Source of the DNA: Cyclobacteriaceae bacterium
Lineage (GTDB): Bacteria > Bacteroidota > Bacteroidia > Cytophagales > Cyclobacteriaceae
Direction: 5' to 3'
Length of the DNA stretch: 7,523 bases
NCBI GenBank assembly: GCA_030589835.1
Contig: JAUUZS010000196.1
Coordinates: 1-7,523, forward strand
Shown: positions 6,724 through 7,523 of the stretch, piece by piece
Layout: every line of letters begins with the position of its first letter
Numbering within the stretch: position 1 is the stretch's first letter
Translations under genes and position numbers: made by a program
The notes under the pieces: generated by a model
What the model saw: only the letters and a program-made list of their open reading frames with translations
Databases searched by the model: none
Told to the model about the DNA's origin: nothing

Positions 6724-6738
6724 TAGTGCTAAGCACTA
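6724..6738. repeat. 15-bp odd-centred palindrome downstream of the DUF5916 gene
   Basis: TAGTGCT and AGCACTA flank a single central A. As RNA it could fold as a short hairpin with a larger loop. On the minus strand it lies about 33 nt after the DUF5916 stop codon, where a transcript end is plausible, but a T-run is absent on that strand. Confidence 0.3.
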
Positions 6739-6770
6739 TTTGCTTTTAATGAAAAATGCCAAGTGTCCGC

Positions 6771-7523
6771 TTAGTGTTTACTAAAGGCATTTGTCACTTG
6801 CTGATAATCGATGTAATAGAGTAGCTTAAGTGATATGGAGTTTAGCTGGCTTTGCTTAAACATACTATCTACATTGTCGAAATAATTGTTGATCATTTCG
6901 CCATCTGCATCGACGGTATTTTTCCAAACCGCAGTAAGCCAGCTTCCAGGAGCAAAATTCCATTTGAATACCATATCAATGGTAAAGGCATTATAATTGA
7001 TATCTTCCTCCTGGAAATCACGATCAACTTCACTTAATGAGCCATCTTCATTTAAGAAAAAGTACCTGTCGTCGTACTTAACGCGCGACCAATAATGTCG
7101 AAGGTCAAAACCTAAAGATATTTTGTTGGTAAAAATGTAATTTGCATTTAATACATAAACCCAGGTCGGGGATTGGCGCATGCCGAAATAAACCGAATCT
7201 TCCCCGAAATCTGTAATATATCCGAGGTTATTCTTTCTTTGCGAGTATTCGACCCCTAGCGCGAAATTGAGTTTGTCATTCATTCGGAAACGAGGTGTTA
7301 TCTCAAATCCAAAATATTTTTGCTTAAACACAGAAAATTCACTGCCGATCCTAAAATCCCCACTTAGTGCAATTTTCTTTCGATCATCGGTGGAAAATCT
7401 TGAAAATATTAGGTAGGAATCATTTTGTTTATAATAGCGGCCATCAACACGGGGTTCGTAAAAATCTTTTTCTCCCATTGGACTGTATCGTGTAAAGACA
7501 AATACATTCAATCTATTGACAAA
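6771..7523 (-). CDS. DUF5916 outer-membrane protein, C-terminal part (5' truncated by window edge)
   Basis: 250 C-terminal residues are visible. The frame stays open to the right edge (F-V-N-R before a TTG codon at 7511), so the true start lies outside. The visible part has repeated amphipathic strands with aromatic girdles, as in a large outer-membrane barrel. Recognisable family features are the NYIFTNKISLGFDLRHYWS strand pair, the LNEDGSL turn, KWNFAPGSWLTAVWKN (codons near 6912-6968) and the final SISLKLLYYIDY strand. These match my knowledge of the DUF5916 C-terminus. Complete proteins of this group usually carry an N-terminal family-9 carbohydrate-binding-like domain and run to about 700-900 residues; that part is not in the window. 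Function is unknown; an outer-membrane role with glycan binding is a family-level inference. The stop codon overlaps a GTGTCCGCTTA motif that occurs elsewhere in intergenic DNA. Confidence 0.85.
   Translation of the reverse strand, partial: FVNRLNVFVFTRYSPMGEKDFYEPRVDGRYYKQNDSYLIFSRFSTDDRKKIALSGDFRIGSEFSVFKQKYFGFEITPRFRMNDKLNFALGVEYSQRKNNLGYITDFGEDSVYFGMRQSPTWVYVLNANYIFTNKISLGFDLRHYWSRVKYDDRYFFLNEDGSLSEVDRDFQEEDINYNAFTIDMVFKWNFAPGSWLTAVWKNTVDADGEMINNYFDNVDSMFKQSQLNSISLKLLYYIDYQQVTNAFSKH

Larger units (their letters stand above)
6452..6770. other. Gene-free intergenic stretch
   Basis: These 319 bp separate two minus-strand genes. I see no reading frame with protein-like character and no tRNA-like or other RNA-gene structure. 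The notable contents are an 8-bp-stem hairpin (6519-6540), a TAGAGCTCTA palindrome (6604-6613), an odd-centred palindrome (6724-6738), and a GTGTCCGCTTA motif at the right end overlapping the neighbouring stop codon. It should hold the promoter of the SDR gene, but no convincing TAnnTTTG with a -33 box was found. Confidence 0.6.

Noticed and set aside
1..7523. Defence system, CRISPR array, phage or transposase gene, or a new multi-gene system
   Set aside because: No nuclease, transposase, integrase or direct-repeat array was seen; the genes belong to common chromosomal families on mixed strands with no operon-like cluster.

Overview
The window looks like ordinary chromosomal DNA from a member of the Bacteroidota, probably a Cytophagales- or Flavobacteriia-like environmental lineage. 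The evidence is the moderately AT-rich base composition, starts without recognisable Shine-Dalgarno sequences, candidate -7 boxes of the Bacteroidota type (TAnnTTTG), signal peptides ending in FAQ or FSQ, and protein families typical of that phylum (DUF5916 outer-membrane proteins, a CPS1-like M20 peptidase, an SDR-DUF2867 fusion, a serine hydrolase with a DUF3471-like tail). No phage, plasmid, IS, CRISPR or RNA gene was recognised.

Layout: 1-827 (+) is the C-terminal part of a class-V aminotransferase/cysteine-desulfurase-like PLP enzyme cut by the left edge. 828-1049 has no gene; it holds a terminator-like hairpin pointing leftwards and a highly structured intergenic element with nested inverted repeats. 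1050-1691 (-) is a small secreted beta-barrel-like protein. 1805-3265 (-) is a membrane-anchored M20 metallopeptidase homologue. Back to back with it, 3423-4952 (+) is an exported class-C beta-lactamase-fold serine hydrolase. The 157-bp gap between these two holds three TAnnTTTG matches. 5027-6451 (-) is an atypical SDR fused to DUF2867 and converges on the serine hydrolase. 6452-6770 is a gene-free stretch with two palindromic structures. 6771-7523 (-) is the C-terminal beta-barrel part of a DUF5916 protein cut by the right edge.

Most genes appear to be single transcription units with an envelope or housekeeping flavour; there is no clear multi-gene operon. The two central genes are both exported or membrane-anchored hydrolase homologues and may share a control region, which is the only functional grouping the layout suggests. 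The most notable observation is that the M20 protein has an intact reading frame but seems to have lost several catalytic residues of its family (general-base Glu to Lys, domain-2 His to Asn, substrate-binding Arg to Asn, C-terminal metal-ligand His to Gln). It may therefore be a pseudoenzyme. A short motif, TAAGCGGACAC or a close variant, recurs in three intergenic spots downstream of minus-strand genes and may mark a dispersed repeat family. I found no convincing new multi-gene system.
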